A stretch of DNA of 64,000 nucleotides from Eumeta japonica. Lineage: Eukaryota > Arthropoda > Insecta > Lepidoptera > Psychidae. Shown here piece by piece: positions 13,401-25,900 of this stretch (positions within the stretch are counted from its first letter, which is position 1; each line of letters starts with the position of its first letter). The translations under genes and the position numbers were made by a program. The notes under the pieces are model-generated. The model was not told the DNA's origin and ran no database searches. It was given only the letters and a program-made list of their open reading frames with translations. Where the stretch lies: assembly GCA_005406025.1 (NCBI GenBank), contig BGZK01000006.1, forward strand, positions 868,001 to 932,000. Direction: 5' to 3'.

Positions 13401-15477
13401 AATGGAATATTAAAATCCAAAAAATAAAAAAAACATACACTTTACAAAACTTCGTCAATAAACATTTTTTGTCTATTGCAGTGACTTTAATAAGAGTCAT
13501 ATAATGAGCAGAAGTAGCGAAAACTGCCTTTTGTTACGTGGATGAGAGATATCAATTAGGTTCAATGTTCTTAACTCAGGATAATAATATAAGCTTGATT
13601 CTACTTTTTCAAGTACCTATTTAGCACATGAAATATTTTTAAATTCAATTGTACGCAAAGTTGTCCACAACGTTTTTAAATCTAAACATTAAACAATGCA
13701 TATAATTTCCATTATCTACCCTGGGCTCTGGTTTCCAATAGCCTACAGGAGGTTCTGGCGGTATCGGGGCACCTTCTTCTAGAAGCTGACAATCTTTCAC
13801 TTCTAGGTTTGCAGGGAGGTGTTTTGCTATTATTTCTGCAGTTTCTCTTGCACGTGTCATTGTCGACCTAACTAATACATCCCATTTGATGTCAAGTGAA
13901 GCCAATCTAGAACCAGTGATATCCGCTTGTTTTCTGCCTGAAAAAGTTCAAAGTGGAATAAAAATTTTTGCCTGCACTTTTCAATAGAAATGTATTACCT
14001 AAATCAGATTTAATTCAATGCATAAAATGACAGTATTTCTGTTAAAAATTTATTCAAGATTTTGGTCAAATAATTATAGTAAAATTTTAATCAAACAATC
14101 ACAGTTCACCAAGACATTAGCTCATTAACATATTATTAAGTAAAAATCAGTTCATTAACATACTGTTAAGGGGCCATCCAGAAATTATTAGGTTTTGACC
14201 CCCTTCCTTGTCAAGGTGTCACGCATAAATGAAAACAGTAGTTATAAAATTTTTTCTTTAAATATTGGACAAAACACAAAAAGACATAAACCTTTTTTTT
14301 TTTTGTATTTCGGGTCTGATGTCACAAAGCTTTTGACCTGCTCCTTGTCGCACATTGTCACATTTCATTGACCCCCCCTCAATGTGTGACGTGATTTATG
14401 AATGGCCTCTAAGGAAATAGGGTCTAAAACTTATTGTTTATGTTTAGACAACGATTACTATATTTGAGGAAAAATATAATTACTGGTATCAAAACTGAAA
14501 GTCTACAGTCAATTCATACCATAACACAGACATGCAAAAATTAAAAATTATACAATTTTTCATTCACATTCAGTAATGTTTTAAAAGAGAGACATTGGGA
14601 ATTAAATTACCGAGTTCTGTGAGTGTTCTCTCTTTATCGGTGGCACCATCGGTATTATACTGCCCATGACGAATGAGGAACAAATGTCTTACAGCTTTGT
14701 TTTTCTTGACTTTTTCAATTTGCTCATTATACCTATTTTCATCTTCCGGTTTTCCTTCTTTTATTGGTTTTACTATGGATTCTGGTTCACGGCTAAAATT
14801 ATAAAGAATCTATAAGGTTATATAAACATAGAATTTGTAGTTATAAAAACAGTATGGGCGAGTTAATTTTTATTTTACAAATAATATTAGAAAACTTTGT
14901 GATAAATTGATAATGAGTGATATAATTCTACTTATATAATTATTGTATTTTTTTATTTCAAAACTATTCTTCTAAAATTACATTTTATGATAAAATAATT
15001 GAAAAGAACAGAGATTGAAAATACCCTACATACATTTAATACTTATAATTTAACATTTTAGTTATATAATTTAATGGCTAATTAACATTAAAGATTATTA
15101 ATCTTCCTTTTTGTATTTTTTTCTGTTAAATTGTGTAAGGCCTATTACTTTGTGGTAATACAAGAATATAAATTGTTCGATGCAGAAGTCGAATTCCTAT
15201 TTCTATCAAATTTATAAAAATCATATACATCTACATAGTTCTTATAATCAAAATACAAATGTAAAATAATTTGTAGGTTATTAATAACTTACTGATCCCA
15301 ATTTTTTTCCCATTTGACGGTCGGTGTGTAATTGGTAGTCCAAGAGTTATGGACATTAAACTTTTCCTCTTTAGATTTAGCATTTAATTGATAATAAGCT
15401 ATACTGCCCCCCACAGCGCCTAAGCTGAGAAATGCTATTTTTTGAAATCTTGAAAAGGAAGACATTTTGATAGACAC
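7426..15477 (-). CDS. Pgam5: PGAM5 mitochondrial serine/threonine-protein phosphatase (five exons)
   Basis: Exons, in transcription order: 15477-15293, 14792-14611, 13937-13720, 11020-10887 and 7576-7426, all with GT-AG borders, giving 289 codons plus TAA. Residues about 10-29 form a membrane anchor with [20 protein letters not shown] (56-65) matches the WDxNWD multimerisation motif of PGAM5. The catalytic LIRHGQYN is at 101-108 with nucleophile His104. The acid-loop motif [10 protein letters not shown] is at 173-182, and [10 protein letters not shown], with second histidine His229, is at 227-236. The length equals that of human PGAM5. Known family role: a phosphohistidine-fold protein phosphatase on mitochondrial membranes, acting in mitophagy, stress signalling and cell death. 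All catalytic residues are present, so it should be active. The start is the first ATG; a second in-frame ATG four codons later is also possible. Intron 4 carries nested transposons and intron 2 a MITE. Confidence 0.95.
9184..10354. mobile_element. Non-autonomous hAT element, 1171 bp, with 8-bp target duplication
   Basis: The element starts CAGTGTTGGGCAAA and ends with the inverted TTTGCCCAACACTG. It is flanked on both sides by CTGCTAGC (9176-9183 and 10355-10362), an exact 8-bp target site duplication diagnostic of hAT insertion. Subterminal regions are dense in TGACTAATGATTGAT-like repeats in both orientations, typical of transposase-binding subterminal repeats. It has no open frame of useful size. 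The insertion split a foldback element, so it is younger than that element. Confidence 0.9.
9540..10143. repeat. Two related inverted-repeat units inside the hAT element
   Basis: Two blocks, about 9540-9792 and 9916-10143, each begin near GGTGTAAGG, include AAAACCATGGACTCAGAC or a close relative, pass a palindromic core around TTTTGTATGGAGAG, and return as the inverted sequence ending in a TTACAC-type tip. Each could fold on itself, and they are diverged copies of one another. They look like two hairpin MITE copies carried as internal cargo. Confidence 0.65.
11021..13719. other. PGAM5 intron 3, no further gene seen
   Basis: This is AT-rich intron. A near-perfect 13-base tandem repeat containing TAGTGCATGTG lies at about 12948-12975, and a dispersed repeat is annotated separately at 13195-13385. 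The short frames at 12707-12941 show no recognisable protein features. Confidence 0.7.
13195..13385 (+). repeat. Lepidopteran dispersed repeat (non-LTR-derived tail type)
   Basis: Begins near CTAGCGGCCCGTCCGCGGTT and continues through a TTTAGTAGTTTTCGAGTTTATG stretch with an ACAGAGAAACAGGCAGACA-like end. I recognise this layout as a very common lepidopteran repeat thought to derive from non-LTR elements. A related piece lies at 32160-32275. The family name is uncertain. Confidence 0.5.
14168..14412. mobile_element. MITE with GGGGCCATCCA-type inverted ends
   Basis: The left end GGGGCCATCCAGAAATTA and the right end, whose complement starts AGAGGCCATTCATAAATCAC, are inverted relatives. The left flank reads TTAA and the right flank CTAA, compatible with a decayed TTAA target site (piggyBac-like). 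About 245 bp with no coding capacity; lies in PGAM5 intron 2. Confidence 0.6.
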
Positions 15478-16415
15478 GCAATATTTTGGTGAACGGAAAA
15501 CAAATAAGATTTAGGAGAATAATAAAAATAGGTCATACAAGTAATTTTATATCCACAACTCGTTACCAGTAACACGAATATTAAAGTTCACTCTATGGCA
15601 TGATTATTTCTTCTAGTCGCATATTGCGAGAACCACAGAGTATATGAATTAAGCCATCTGTGCTTCTAAAAATAGAATAGAAAATCCCTTCTTGACAATC
15701 AAAATTGTCCTTTTTGCCAGGTATTCAAAATTTAATATTTTTAACTTAAAATAAACCTACGGAAAATATGTTTTTTTTTTTTAAATTAAACAGTAAATAT
15801 GTCAAATTTATTTACCGTGTGAATACTCATTTATACAATATCAGCAATTAACAAATATCGCTTGCAAACTACTATGGTTCAAAATTGTGTTATTTTTTAA
15901 TAAAGTTCATGACTGAATAAGTCATTTGGAAAAGGACACATGTTAGATTTTTAAAATTTTACACAAATGTTAAAAAACGATATCATAATAAATAAAAACA
16001 TACATGTCAATTAGTAATATTACAGGCTAATAGACAATATTAAAATTATTTGTTAAGTGCATATTTTCAATTTATAGAAACACTCAATTTTTTTGAATTA
16101 AAAAACGATAATTAGAAAATGTTCTTTTTTCCAAATAAACGGATATCTCCATATAAAAGTGTCCTTTGCGAAAGTACTTGAAGTATTTTTGTAATGGTGA
16201 AGAAACGATGCTTAATGTTTTTTCAATATTTATTAGAAGTATACCATAAAATATTTAAACAGGAATAAAAAAATCAGTCATTGACATCTACGTATTCATC
16301 AGTTGCGTTAGTGTTTGTAGGCCATGCAAAAAGGGTTTTGTAAAAATCTTTATATTCCTTTGGTATATAACGAAACAGTTTCTTCAAATCTGCCAATTTT
16401 TTATATTTATAAGAG
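15478..16415. other. Upstream flank of PGAM5, presumed promoter region
   Basis: This stretch separates the PGAM5 start codon from the CR1-like remnant. It is AT-rich with no recognisable exon. The PGAM5 promoter and 5' UTR should lie in its low-coordinate part, but I see no TATA-like or initiator motif strong enough to report. Confidence 0.4.
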
Positions 16416-16420
16416 CATAA

Positions 16421-18056
16421 TAGATCTTACAAAAGCTTTTGATACGGTGTACATTCTCCTACTTTTACATAAAATACCTCCTTAGGTATAAAAGGCACAC
16501 AATTACAATTATTTGAGGATTATTTGTCTTTACGCTCACAATGTTTTAAAATTGATAATAGCATAAGTAATGACTTTCGTGACCTAAGGTCTGCCCCAAA
16601 GGAGTATACTGGGTTCTACCTTACTTGTTACATATATTTATGATCTTCACCAAATAATATGTACAAATGGAAAAATTATAGCCTTTGTCGATGACACAGT
16701 ACTACTTTTAATGCAAAAAAATAATCAGAACTATTTCAGAATTCTTAGTCAGGACTGAATTCGTTTGTGCGTGGTTAAGAAATAATATCTTAATTATAAG
16801 TCCAGAAAAATCTAAATATATAGTTATTTTCTGTTACTAATACACTCAGACCCATAATTTAATACGATTTAGTAGTCCTCAAAATGTAGCGATTTACGAA
16901 AAAGTTGCTTATGTCCTAAAGTACTGAAAGTGGATGAATATAAATACCTTGGTGTCCTTATTGACTATAGATTTAGCTCCCGACCACACATTGACTTACT
17001 TTGTAGGAGAAATTAGTAAACTTATTTACATTTTTAAATCACTTAGGCACATCGCTGATTTTCCGACTCTTAAAACTGTCTACTACTCTCTTTGCCAATC
17101 CCTTATACTTTATTGCATTACGTCTTGAGGCGGGGCATGTAAAACCAGTATTAGAAATTTAGAACAGGATCAAAAATTAGTTCTAAAGGTTAGCTCTTTT
17201 CTTCCTTTTAAATATTCCACCTTAGATTTCTGGAAAGTCTTAACAGTCCGTCAACTATTCTGAATACAGTTCTTGAAGAGCACTCGGTGCTCACATTCGA
17301 TGCATCACTCATAGATTTAAAATGCGGAAATGTGTGCCCACTAAACAGGGCTTTGACTACATTTGCACAACGCTTCTATGAGTTTATGGCACCGTATCTG
17401 TATAACAAAATGAATAAATCCCTTTCAATATATGCCTTCACAAAATATATGAGTGTAAACATAGAGTTATTCAGTTTTTATTGAAATAAACCTATGATGT
17501 AACGGAGACTATTTAAAAACATCACAACATTAAATTTAAGTATATTACTTTTAACATTTCAATTACATTTTTTACATTTAAACTATTTTTGTTTTTATTT
17601 CATTCATTTACATATTTTATTGTTTGCGTCAAATGGCAAGTTGTTTGAAAATTGTTGCTTCTGTTTATATTTTCTAATGTGTCCTAGCCTCGAATGCACA
17701 TACATAAGCTCTCATGGAATACATATGCACTACATACACATTCCGTACACATTCACAATAAATATACAACAAAATACATATATTCATATACATAAGTATG
17801 TACTCTCATTTTCCTGTGTATTATTTTATAAGTTTTATTTTATCCCATCTCTGTTTTTGATACCTGAATAGAATTGTGAAAATTTAGTTGCGTCACATGT
17901 TACCGAACTGCTTTGGGAGAGTGCCTGGAAACCTATAACATAAGTTTAACTTAGCTTAGGTTCCAGTCCCCCACAATAATTTCTAGTGTTACGCAATCTT
18001 TATGGTTTTATGTTATTAAACTATTTTGCAGAAAATAAAGATTATTATTATTATTT
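16421..18056 (+). mobile_element. 3' part of a CR1/jockey-like non-LTR retrotransposon, decayed
   Basis: Reverse transcriptase motifs are visible in order despite stops and frameshifts: DLTKAFDTV (from 16423), GLPQRSILGSTLL (from 16588, ancestral GVPQGSILG), and AFVDDTVLL (from 16681), where the catalytic box FADD has become FVDD. The C-terminal region at 16934-17128 keeps KLIYIFKSLRHIADFPTLK. A long 3' UTR follows, ending AATAAAGATTATTATTATTATT, the short-repeat tail expected of this group. The 5' end (endonuclease and N-terminal RT) is missing, as in usual 5'-truncated copies. It is not functional. Confidence 0.8.
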
Positions 18057-18059
18057 CTT

Positions 18060-18286
18060 GTCAGGAGTGTTTTTGCCACAGGTAAAGGCGGAACTATACC
18101 TGATCTGTGAGGCAGTGAAAATTTATCTGAAAAATTTAATATTTCACTTGGATCAACCTTTTCAACAGTAAAATATTTATTAGAATTTGTCAGAAGTTCT
18201 TCATACTTTTCTTTGGAATAGATCCTATTGTTATGTCTGACCAAACGTTTAGAAGCCTCAAAGGCCCTGTCACGTGGTAGCAACAA
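18060..18286 (-). pseudogene. Fragment of an unclassified insect transposase-type protein
   Basis: On the minus strand the frame from 18286 reads LLPRDRAFEASKRLVRH followed by IYSKEKYEELL. This resembles a family of large insect proteins of DNA-transposon origin (block pattern PxDRxFG..EK....YtpeeY). The frame runs directly into the (ATT)n tail of the CR1-like element at 18056, so coding is cut there. Related blocks occur at 19544-19741 (-) and 60983-61480 (+). I cannot assign the superfamily with confidence. Confidence 0.4.
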
Positions 18287-18724
18287 GTGAGTTCCTTTAA
18301 GAATGTAGTTATGAATTTATTTTCGCCAGGTTATTGTTTTGTTCGATGAAAGCTTAAAGAAATCTTATTTTAGGGTGATTTCGATTTTGATCTGAAAACC
18401 CATCAGAAATAATTTGTAGGTCAGTTACATTACTAAGTAAATAATTCTTCAAATAATTTTAGGGGAAGTTGTAAACTTCATGAGGACATTTGTATGCTTG
18501 TCCTTTCTATGATAGAAGTAATGTACGGTCTCTACAGTTGCCAAGTTACAGATGGCAAATTCAAACAACCAAAGTTGTCTATAGTCAAAAAATTCTTGAA
18601 TTGTTATTATAAGTGTGTTATTTTAATTTTTCATAAAATCAATAGCAATTTCAAGTTTTTAACAGGGTTAAAAATTAGCTCTTTCTTGCTCCTTCAATTC
18701 TTCATCCATTTTAATATTTGTACT

Positions 18725-19320
18725 TTTAGGGTTCTGAGCCAAAATGATAAAAACGAAACCCTTATAATTTCATTATGTCCGCCGTCAGTCCGTCCATTTG
18801 TTCGTATGTCACAGGCATTTTATTCATAAATTACAAGAGGTATATTGATAAAATTCGGAGTACACGTGTCTTGTATAAGCCACTGCTTAGTTTGATAGTT
18901 ATGTAACAAAAAAAAAACAAAAAAAATATATTTATACGTACTCCATACATGTAATAGAAGCTGAAAAAAATTTTTTAGAAAACATCAACGTGTAGCACAT
19001 ACTTCAACAATTCTTTTAAAAACACTTTAAGGTTTTTAAGCAATTTTTCTGATTATGTGAATAAGTTCGGAAATGATCGCTCCGAAACAAACAGATATTA
19101 TGTCGCCCCCCCTTTATTATCTAAACCGTATTTTCAGAAAATATGAAAAAAAAAAAACAAAAATAACGCTTAATAACCACTTTTAACTAAAATTATTTTG
19201 AACGTGATCGGATATACCATTTTTGAGTTGCTTACGAAAAACTGCATTTATCAACAAAAAGGGACTTACGCCCTTTTGCTTTTGCTCTACGAACATACAT
19301 TCTTTTGCTGATGGGCTTTA
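18725..19320 (+). repeat. Dispersed repeat copy A (inverted partner at 30265-30690)
   Basis: The part from about 18860 shares long runs with the reverse complement of 30265-30690, for example TTCTTTTAAAAACACTTTAA followed by GGTTT, and CGAAAAACTGC. Its start (GGGTTCTGAGCCAAAATGAT with GTCCGTCC-type runs) resembles a common lepidopteran repeat. No coding capacity is seen. Confidence 0.6.
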
Positions 19321-19543
19321 GTTTACACTAGTTCTAGAGTAGTTTGTAATTTAAGAGTACTAGTTAACATATTCACTTGTTTAAGTCACCTAAGAACCTA
19401 TTATGGGCGAGAAACATGGAAAAAGTGTAATAACGTGGTTTTATCAACCGTGTGTTTCATTTTTCAGTACATTTCTTTGTAGTAACTGCTTCTGGACCCT
19501 ACAATGAGCATGGTCCTATATGCATTTAGTCGGATTATAATTT

Positions 19544-19741
19544 TTAAGTAACACTTATGGGATTTCTTTTTTGAACTAACAACTCTACCTCAGCAATTCG
19601 TTTCTCGTTTTGAGTCAAGGTAGAAGATTTCAATTTAGGTTTTAGTTCTTGGCATTTTCCGCATACGTCTACTTGGTTCCTATCAAAACTCAGTGAAAAG
19701 CTTACATTAATCTTTATTAGTGACCTCTGGATGTTTCTCAA
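19544..19741 (-). pseudogene. Second fragment of the unclassified transposase-type protein
   Basis: The minus frame includes VSFSLSFDRNQVDVCGKCQEL and EKRIAEVELLVQKR. The SFxRxQvDvCxxCeeLkxK block is a hallmark I associate with the same family of insect transposon proteins as 18060-18286. Order and strand fit a single decayed gene split by about 1.2 kb of later insertions. No intact reading frame remains. Confidence 0.45.
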
Positions 19742-20547
19742 TAAGCATTTTGTGCATTAAATCGGTGTCTAATTTATTTATATTGTACACATAATTTTTG
19801 AACACATAACTAAATTATTTAGTTGTGTGCATAAAATCCATCAATTAATTCTGGATTCGAGTTATATACTAAGACTCGATCGTATTCAAAGTAAGAGTAC
19901 ACTGTATTTCAACACTAAAGGTGTCTATAAACGCTCAAAGCTAATGTGATGCCGATTTTAGTTGTATGTTATAATCGATATATTTTTGATACAAACAAAA
20001 ATGTAATAAACTTTCATATCGTTTGTTGGAAGTTAGTCATATCGTTAAGATATTAATGAAGAATTGACTATCAACAAAATTTTCTTCTATACTATACTTA
20101 ATGATACCGGGCTAAAATTTTTAAACTTTCAGCTTCTTCTCCGTTTCAACTTTCGATTGACAGGCTATAATAAATATTAGATTTTGCCAATTTTACTTTA
20201 TAATTCAAGCACTTGGGTGCTCGAAAAGATTGTGGTTGAATATGGATATACATAGTCTCGTAATTCGTACGAGATTCTGTTTTAACGTGTGGCTAATGTA
20301 AGAATTTCTCCAACATTAGTTGATTTATTTTGATCGACAAGCATTTCGATTATTTTAGAACATCTTTCGAAAATCCTTTGAATGGGACTATTAATCTTAA
20401 TTAATGTGAAATCACTGTGAACTATGGGTTATCCACTATGAATGTTAGTCTGTGAAGTAATAAAACCATATAGGCTATTGAATATTACAATTTTATAGCT
20501 GTCAAGAAGCTATGAAGTGTTGATTGTCTGTAATTACCTCTATTAAT
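19742..20547. other. Non-coding stretch, nothing recognised
   Basis: AT-rich, with no conserved protein block, no terminal repeats and no splice-bounded exon that I could support. Confidence 0.5.
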
Positions 20548-20589
20548 GTCAAACCGCACTAGGTCAGCGTCAAACCGCACTAGGTCAGC
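20548..20589 (+). repeat. Perfect 21-bp tandem duplication
   Basis: GTCAAACCGCACTAGGTCAG plus one base is repeated exactly at 20548-20568 and 20569-20589, at the edge where similarity to P450 intron 9 begins. The intact copy (about 45358) has only one unit. Confidence 0.85.
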
Positions 20590-22990
20590 GTGAAGGGCTC
20601 AAGGTCCAAGTCCATTTGAGATCCATCTGAAACAAAGAGGTTGTGGGAGGGTATACGTGCCTCAGCAGTGGGGCGACTTAAAGCGGATGCAACAGCAATA
20701 ACAAATGTTGTTGACGTTTTATCATCGGCCAACTTATTCGATGCATTACTCCCGCCTTTGTGATTTCAACGAGAACGAGGGCGATTCATTCCCCATGCAC
20801 GCAGCCACTAGTGCATTGTGTGACGTCACACTGTGGTGCGACTAAATATTTGCCTAAAGAGGGACAAAAGTCTAGAAGTTTAATTTGACTGCACAGCTAC
20901 GAAATTTCTCGTAACGAAACCATGCTCTTTAATGTTCCAAAGAGTTAATATATCAACAACGCCTCTTTGTTTTGGGAAAAAGGTAACTTTATCTAGACAA
21001 AAGCACCAAAACTTCCAAGTCCAAAACTTGACCACAGAAATAGTTTTTTATTTTTGGATTACTTTAGGTTACCACACTTTACATTTCTTCATTTCTATTT
21101 TGACTTTTATTTAAAAAAAATAAGAAATGAATATTAAACACTTCTCTCTCCTCGCATTCTAACTTCTTTTTTATAAAAATGCTAACAAAGTGGAGTTGCC
21201 AGTCGGAGTAAAGGGCAATTATCACCATAATACCGCGCAGAGTTCGAAACGCTTCGCATAACTTTGCGCGAGTTTGTTTCATGCACGCATTGAAATTACA
21301 TGTATTTCATTTATTTAAGATGTAAATAAATTAAATTGCTAATTTAATTTAATTAATTTAAATAAATTAAATTACGGCTTAGATACGGGAAAAAACAATA
21401 ACATTTTTTTTGATTGACTACTAAAAAAGGATCGTGTCACAAAATTCCTACACCGAAAGTTTTTCATATAGAACCGTTAGATGATTTTAAAATAAGAGTT
21501 CAAGTCATAACATTAGCAAAACTGATCCTTATTCATGTATTGAATAATTAATTTTGTGCATGAAGTTTATTGATTAAGTATATTTTCCTTCCGAGATACG
21601 AAATATCAAGAATAAAAATCGAAATAGAATCATTGATGCATTCACATGTCGTTACTACGGAATATAGCTGATGAGTACTGCGGCGCTACCGGCCGGTCGT
21701 CGCCGTGTCGGTGTGGCCACCGGTCGGAGGCCTACAAAGTTATTTTAACGTCGAGAAAGGAAAATGAATAAGTGAATTTAGAAATAACAATTGTTGTATT
21801 TTCATTTTTCAGGCGTTCGCTCACACTGCACACTTTGGACACATGTTAAACACGCCGTATACAAGCTATACAGCGTGCCGCATGCCGCGCCGGGTGACCC
21901 TCCTACATACCAACGGCCGATTGCACCGAAAAGTAAAAACGCAATTGTTTAAAGTGATCCGTGAGATGCTAATGATAACGTATAGACAATATGCCGAATC
22001 TTATGGATTAGTTAAACTTATGTTTCGCTTTTGCCGCAATCCGTCGTAAACTATGCGGTGTGTGAAGTTAGCACAAGTGCGGCGGGGCCTGCGTAGTGTG
22101 TCCGAGTTTCCAGCGGGCGCAGGCAGGAATTTATTTTCTGTTTGTCAAACGGTCGTATTCAAAAGTTTCCTAATCTGTTTTGTACAGAAAATGTTTTTTC
22201 GATTAGCTCACTTTCAGCGAAATTGGGATTTTTTTGTGGTGTCATGAGCTCTTGGTCTCGCTGAATGATTCAAGTGTTACAAGATGCATATGGACAAGGA
22301 CTACGTGACGGTAAAAAAGAATGCGTAATACGTTTTATAATTTTTTGATGAAATCGCAAAAGCAAATGGATATTTTTTGGGATTTGGATGGATTTCTGAA
22401 AGGCACTTTAGAACCTAATTAGATTTTTTTTAAGTTTCTCATTTTTATATTAAAGATTGACTCGATGTATGGAGTGCTTTTATCATTTATTGAAAATAAT
22501 GAATGTTTTTAATTTAAAAATCAAACTTATTATGAGTTACGACTTGCATCGAATGTGAATGGGAGTATTGATTTTGGTTTTTAATGTAATTTATGAGTAA
22601 ACGTTGATTTTTTACATATAAACAGATGGATTTTGGGATTACTTATAGAAAAAAAAAAAACATTTAATTTGTTTTTTTAAATTAAGAACAATTTATGATT
22701 TATGTGTACACAGTTAATAAATATTGTTTTGGCGCTGATTTTCGTTTTTTTTTTTTTCTTTTTACTTTATTCCTTTTGTTATTGTGTTGTTATATATTGT
22801 TATTATATCAAATATGTTATTATATATATTGTATATTGTTAGTAGATTGAAAATGTACTCTAAGGTCGTGCAGAGCATGAGATCTGTGAATTTTTTTTAC
22901 CATAGTCGGTGCGCATTTTTATTATTTTGTACGTCGTCGAGAATAAGTTTCGATTTCGTATATAAATCAGGGCTTTCGTATTTATGAATA
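20548..22990 (+). pseudogene. Decayed duplicate of the P450 terminal exon and its flanks
   Basis: This block is a diverged copy of 45358-47070. Shared runs include GAGGGTATACGTGC, CAGCAGTGGGGCGACTTAAA, CGTTACTACGGAA, CGTCGTCGAGAA-like sequence near 22930 and ATGTGAATGGGA near 22555. The exon copy at about 21649-21770 starts RYYG as in the intact P450 but lacks about 50 bases. A stop follows three codons after RYYG, and the acceptor AG is changed to AT. The similarity covers the 3' part of intron 9, exon 10 and the 3' flank; I see no copy of exons 1-9. It is probably the relic of a former tandem P450 array. A perfect 21-bp tandem duplication marks its left edge. Confidence 0.8.
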
Positions 22991-25900
22991 CTTAGCGTCT
23001 GTTTTGCTCCGTATTCTATAAATCAAATACAGTGGCAGGTAGCCCCTCCTTTGCGCCGGCGACCCAGTTTATTCCTACCTGCACTCGCTTTCTTCTGTAA
23101 ATCGAATGCGAACGCAACCGCAAATCGCTCATTATATTATTTGTTATAATTATTAATTTTTAATATTGCGAACCTCGAATGAATTTTACGTGTTCTGTAT
23201 AGAAGAAAAAACTGTACAGACTCGCAATTGTGCTCGAAACCACGGCGGCTGCCAAGGGTGAAGATAACATCACACAGAAGAGCGAGTTCCTTTCTATTTC
23301 ATCCCTTTGATGTGCCACTGTATGGCGTTTTGGGGCATAGGGTAAATAAGACAACTCTGACCAACAACCAGCGTATACAACCTCTTTCAACTGTAAAATT
23401 AAAACCTAACGTAATACATACACGTTTGAATTCCCTATGCAGAGTCCATTTACTACATTTTATATTGAATGCTTTTGAAGACTACGTGGTGTTTACTGCC
23501 AATGAAATAAACGCATAATAGTCATACATCAAAGCGAAAAATGAATATAATCATAAGGATTATTATCATAACCTTCAAATTAAGAAAATAAATTTTTGAT
23601 ATTTATTTACATGATTAATAATAACTTATTGATTTGAGTGGAACTCCAGTAAAAGCATTTTCCTCTCACACATTCGCCACCTCGCACACATTTGCGGAGC
23701 TTTTACATCAAACACACATCCCTTTCACGGATTTATATCGTCAATCCAGTTTCGTTCTTCATTTCCGAAACGGCCAAATCACTTCACCATATTTAAGCTT
23801 TTTCACTCTCCACTCTAGTCACTACTGTAAAACGTATCTCTACTACTATATAAGTCTGTAGTGCCTGTCCCGGTGGATATATAAGATTTACTCAGTAAAT
23901 TTCGGTCATTATTGAACAAATACTCGGTTAAAAAAAGGCCATTACATTTTGTATGAATATTTAAAAGACAAATGCAATATGTATAATCAGCTCGATTTTT
24001 TAGCGGGCTCTTTGATTCATTAATAGTTTTGTGCATATTTATTGCGGTTAGCAGGCGTCCATTAATTTCGTGAAGTGATTTTGGCTATTTTTCAACCTCA
24101 CCCTTGGTGAGATGTAAGATTTCGCTCGATCTCACATGAGGTTTTTCATAGTGCACATTTTTAGTGTAAATACGTTAATATGTGCTTGATTGCGTTGGAT
24201 TTATTAAAAATAAAAGGAAACATAACAATGTGCTTAATTGTTTTAATTTAAAATTAGTTAAGTCTAATATTTAAGACTACTAGAACATAGTTATGAATCA
24301 CAGTTAAAAAAAACAATAAAATATATATTTAAATAAGAACTATTAAAATTTGTAAAATAATATTTATTTTATTTCCGTCCGGTCGTTGAATCGTGCGTTT
24401 GGCTGACCAATGGCGGCTAAACATTCGAGGGACATTATAGCTACTTTGTGGCGATCGAATAAATGCGATAAATACTATTTTGTTAGATTTAGTTATTTAT
24501 TAGAGGAGGTTAAATTTAGTGAAACACCTGTTTTACTAAATTTAACCCAGTTTTCTCGCAATTTTACACTGTTTTTTGCGGCCAAGTATAACGTGTACAA
24601 AACCTACGTGAGATTGGATAAAGTTTGACTGAATATTCCCATCCCAAACTTCACACTTAATTAATGGATGCCTCCTGTAATATATATGATAAAATTAGAA
24701 AGACCTACATTTAAGTTTTTTGCTTTTCTCGCTTGAGGGAAAATTGCCTTCCTAATGAATTGTAAAGTGGGTAAAGTGTAAATTCGCCGAAAAGTATGAC
24801 GTATTTGAAATGCTATTTAATGACCTACGAAATAAAATTATTTGAAATTTGAAAAATATTGAATACATACCTCACAGTACTAGTGGCTTTGTGGCATATG
24901 TCAAAATCCATTTAAAATTATTTAACAAATTTTAAAACCGCATAATTCCAAAATAAACAATCTTATTTATGTAATATCGCAATTGCCATAAACTTTTATG
25001 TTTTTGAATGGACGAACGAATGAACGTAAAAAATTACCAAACTACTCTAGAATTGATCACATACATTGGAAGGCATACCGTGAAGTTATAAAGACTAAAT
25101 GTAAATGGTTTATAATTTAAAGGTTTTATAAATCCGATTGTTTAAAAAAAATATCCATGTCATATATGAATATCTAAGTACTCTAATTAGGTTTTCGTTT
25201 TTTAAGGCAGCGAATAACCTTAAAATCTGGTTCTACTTTAGAACCATCTGGTTTTACACATTAATGATTGCGACATTTACGTGGCCGTGTTTCGTCTTAT
25301 GAAGTCTGTAGCTAGGTTTTCCCTAACACTGCATTGCAAATGCTCTCGTAGAGGTGTCGTGTTTGTTCGCGGACGCCGTATTTGGGATTGGAGATATTCA
25401 GGTCAGTTGCTTCAGATTGTATTAATATTCCTTCGGGCACGACCAAGGGTAACGACGGGTATGAATTTACGTATCGACGGCAACTCTGTAATTCGGGCAA
25501 TCGACAGGAGAACGCTGATAATATACAGTTTACGAATTTCTATTTATAAATACAATTTATTTTTGATACTCGATTGTTTGTTTGTATTAATATCATGTAA
25601 AAGTGATTGTTCAATATTCATTTCGTGCCCATTTTTATCTTTTGACAAGAATTGAAGATTGAACATTGTACATAACTGAAAATCACTTAAGTATGTCAAA
25701 AATTTTAACTACTGAAAAAGAAGAAAGTTCTCTTATTTCCGAAAGAATTAGGTAAAACGTGCGAGATTCTAGACGGTGGCCAGAATTAATTTGTTGCCGT
25801 TATTAGAAGAATTGCAGTTTATTTAAGTTTTTTCTTTCCTTAAATTTTTAAACCATAAGGTAGTGAGCAAATATACTAAGCGAGACTATAATATAGTATA

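Noticed and set aside
25281..25655. 124-codon open frame
   Set aside because: No domain, no splice support and composition like random AT-rich DNA; no family resemblance on either strand.
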